From Pseudanabaena sp. CAN_BIN31 (GTDB lineage: Bacteria; Cyanobacteriota; Cyanobacteriia; Pseudanabaenales; Pseudanabaenaceae), in the NCBI GenBank assembly GCA_026785865.1, contig JAJAZG010000383.1, positions 1 to 6,502 of the forward strand: DNA of 6,502 nt, read 5' to 3'. Positions within the stretch are counted from its first letter, which is position 1. The number at the start of each line of letters is the position of its first letter. Of the stretch, positions 4,895 through 6,502 are shown in pieces. The position numbers were made by a program, and so were the translations under genes. The notes beneath the pieces were generated by a model. The model saw only the letters and a list, made by a program, of their open reading frames with translations, searched no databases and was not told the origin of the DNA.

Positions 4895-6502
4895 ATGCTA
4901 CAAGGATGGATTAAAAAAAGCATGAAAATCAAACCTGTTTTTGTTGGAATTGCGGTAGTTGGAATTTTGTTGCTGGTACTGAGCTTGAATACAGTGGCAA
5001 AAGTCTTGGGTGCGAATCCGCATGAGGTGTTGAATGGAGTTAATACTCAGCCGATCGCTGTTAAGTTTTTACCGAAGCGATCGCCCTTATTCCTATCGTT
5101 TTTGGTGAATCCAGACAAGTTAGGACTATTCGCGCAGTTGGCGGCGAAACCAAGCGATCGCGGTGATGTGCGCCATGATCTTACCAATCTGAAGCAGCAA
5201 TTGCAACAAAATTGGTTGTTAGATTACGATCGCGATGTCCAGCCTTGGCTCGATCGCGAAATCACTTTAGCGGTAACTGATGTCGATCTGGATGATCAAC
5301 CTGCTAATGGTTTGCAAACTGGTTATTTATTGGCTTTTGCGGCGAAAGATGTTGATTTGGCTCAAACAAGTATTGATGCTTTTTGGCAGAGACTGGCGGT
5401 AAATGGTTCTGATTTGGGATTTGAGCAGTATCAGGGCGTATCGATTTTAAGTACCAGTTTTGCCGAAGACAAACCTGCGATCGCGGGTACAACTTTGGAT
5501 AAGTTTGTCTTGTTTGCTAATGATGCGCGGGTGTTACGCCATGCGATCGCCGCTTTGCAAACGACTGACTCAGCACTTGTGAGTCTTGATACTTATCGCG
5601 ATCAACTTGCCAAATTTGATACTGGCAAAGTTGGTGTAGCTTATGTGAATCTTGCTGAGCTAGATAAAGAGTTACCTAAAGAAAGCTTGCTAATGAGTCT
5701 GAGTTTTGACAAGTCAGGTATTAGAGCGAAGACAGCATTAAGTTTCACAAGTGAAAAGGTTGAATCGACAATTGCGCCTCAATCTACGAAGACTAAATCT
5801 TCTAAGAAATCCTATGAGAATATCACCAATAAAATTCCATTGGGAAGTTCTGTAATCATTGGCAATAATCTTGGTCAAACTTTGACAGGATTGAAAGAAA
5901 CACTTATTCCTGAATGGAAACAAGCAATCATAAATGCGATCGCACCGATTCCTTTGGAGAGTAGCGTTGTGTCATGGGCGCAAAATGACTATGCGATCGC
6001 CTTACTTCCAAAGACAAATAGCAATCCTGATTGGTTAGTCGTTGCGAAAGTAGAAGATGCAAATGTTGTAAAATCGGCGATCGCTGATCTTGATAATCTG
6101 GTGAGAACTAAGCTCACAGTTGGGGAAATCTCGCTAAATACTCAGCCTGTGACGATCTGGACAAAGCTCTCTGCTAGCGATAGTTTGGGAGTATCGGGAA
6201 ATGTTGTGGCAGCGCATACTCAAACTAAAGATTATTTATATTTATCGAATTCGCTTAAGGTTTTAGAATCAGCTTTAACGATCAAGAATAATCAAGCGAT
6301 CGCCGCATCGAAAAGTTTTAAAACTATTTTGGCGAAGTTGCCAAGCGATCGCTTAACTTACGGATATATTGACAAGAATTTTAATCTTTCTTGGTTGCTG
6401 ACAAATATCTTTAGTCTTAATATTGCAAAGGAAATTTCTCAAAATACTAGTAATTCTCTTCTTTCACAAGTGCTTAATCATGTGGAAGTAGTTGGCTTTG
6501 CG
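4895..6502 (+). CDS. DUF3352 domain-containing membrane-anchored protein, 3' end outside the window
   Basis: The frame is open from ATG 4895 to the last base, 536 codons without a stop, so the protein is partial at its C-terminus. A short basic N-terminus (IKKSMKIK, 6-13) precedes one hydrophobic segment (about 14-35), giving a signal anchor that would put the rest outside the cytoplasmic or thylakoid membrane. The following text matches the cyanobacterial DUF3352 pattern: VKFLPKRSPLFLSFLVNPDKL (56-76, start and end residues V and L) and DYDRDVQPWLDREITLAVTD (110-129), then repeated beta-rich stretches such as DKFVLFANDARVLRHAI. The biochemical function is unknown. Eight or more HIP1 copies, usually read as Ala-Ile-Ala, mark it as native. 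Upstream are a good promoter and a GAAG (4881-4884) ten bases before the ATG; ATG 4922 is an alternative start. Confidence 0.85.
   Translation, partial: MLQGWIKKSMKIKPVFVGIAVVGILLLVLSLNTVAKVLGANPHEVLNGVNTQPIAVKFLPKRSPLFLSFLVNPDKLGLFAQLAAKPSDRGDVRHDLTNLKQQLQQNWLLDYDRDVQPWLDREITLAVTDVDLDDQPANGLQTGYLLAFAAKDVDLAQTSIDAFWQRLAVNGSDLGFEQYQGVSILSTSFAEDKPAIAGTTLDKFVLFANDARVLRHAIAALQTTDSALVSLDTYRDQLAKFDTGKVGVAYVNLAELDKELPKESLLMSLSFDKSGIRAKTALSFTSEKVESTIAPQSTKTKSSKKSYENITNKIPLGSSVIIGNNLGQTLTGLKETLIPEWKQAIINAIAPIPLESSVVSWAQNDYAIALLPKTNSNPDWLVVAKVEDANVVKSAIADLDNLVRTKLTVGEISLNTQPVTIWTKLSASDSLGVSGNVVAAHTQTKDYLYLSNSLKVLESALTIKNNQAIAASKSFKTILAKLPSDRLTYGYIDKNFNLSWLLTNIFSLNIAKEISQNTSNSLLSQVLNHVEVVGFA

Larger units (their letters stand above)
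7..6352. repeat. Dispersed HIP1 octamers (GCGATCGC), absent from 2210-4608
   Basis: By eye I count about 20 exact copies, for example at 7, 152, 177, 255, 594, 683, 842, 1638, 2202, 4609, 4699 and 6345, plus many one-base variants such as CCGATCGC. They fall both inside genes and between them. HIP1 abundance is characteristic of many cyanobacterial genomes. The gap of about 2.4 kb covers exactly the ATPase-nuclease pair. Confidence 0.9.

Noticed and set aside
5304..5923. Two minus-strand frames (5304-5492 and 5738-5923) opposite the DUF3352 gene
   Set aside because: The + strand frame is continuous from 4895 to the end of the window and matches DUF3352; the minus frames show no recognisable protein features.
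1..6502. CRISPR arrays, tRNA or rRNA genes, and insertion sequences
   Set aside because: No regularly spaced long repeats, no tRNA-like TTCGANNC-type arm in a cloverleaf context, no transposase motif and no terminal inverted repeats were seen. The many GATCG palindromes are dispersed HIP1 copies.

Overview
The window looks like a cyanobacterial chromosome. The palindrome GCGATCGC (HIP1, the highly iterated palindrome of many cyanobacteria) occurs about 20 times, and three genes fit that origin: a CRR6-type NdhI maturation factor (NDH-1 assembly), a zinc-finger-less DnaJ, and a DUF3352 anchored protein. The genus cannot be fixed from the sequence; a filamentous, moderately AT-rich lineage such as Pseudanabaena is only a guess. 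All real genes lie on the + strand.

Layout: (1) 3-992, the C-terminal part of a PMT/GT39-like membrane mannosyltransferase, cut by the left edge. (2) 1099-2070, a type II (B) DnaJ co-chaperone. (3) 2093-2575, crr6. (4) 2577-3920 and 3923-4390, a tightly packed pair: an ABC/AAA_15-type ATPase and a small protein with a PD-(D/E)xK nuclease-like motif. (5) 4391-4894, about 500 bp with no intact gene. It holds a broken small ORF, a triple 11-bp-period direct repeat, a palindrome and a good sigma70-type promoter. (6) 4895 to the right edge, a DUF3352 protein running out of the window.

The most interesting part is the ATPase-nuclease pair. It begins one base after the crr6 stop, and its two genes are 2 bp apart with the second gene's ribosome-binding site inside the first. 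It is visibly AT-rich and has no HIP1 copy, although the flanking DNA has one roughly every 200 bp. The simplest reading is a horizontally acquired two-gene anti-phage or anti-plasmid module inserted behind a housekeeping photosynthesis gene. Its logic resembles Septu (ATPase + HNH) or PARIS (ATPase + TOPRIM), but the effector is a different nuclease type. I cannot match it to a named system, and the function is inferred from motifs only. The broken small ORF after it may be a remnant of accessory DNA.

The other genes are housekeeping: surface glycosylation, protein folding, NDH-1 biogenesis, and a membrane-anchored protein of unknown function.
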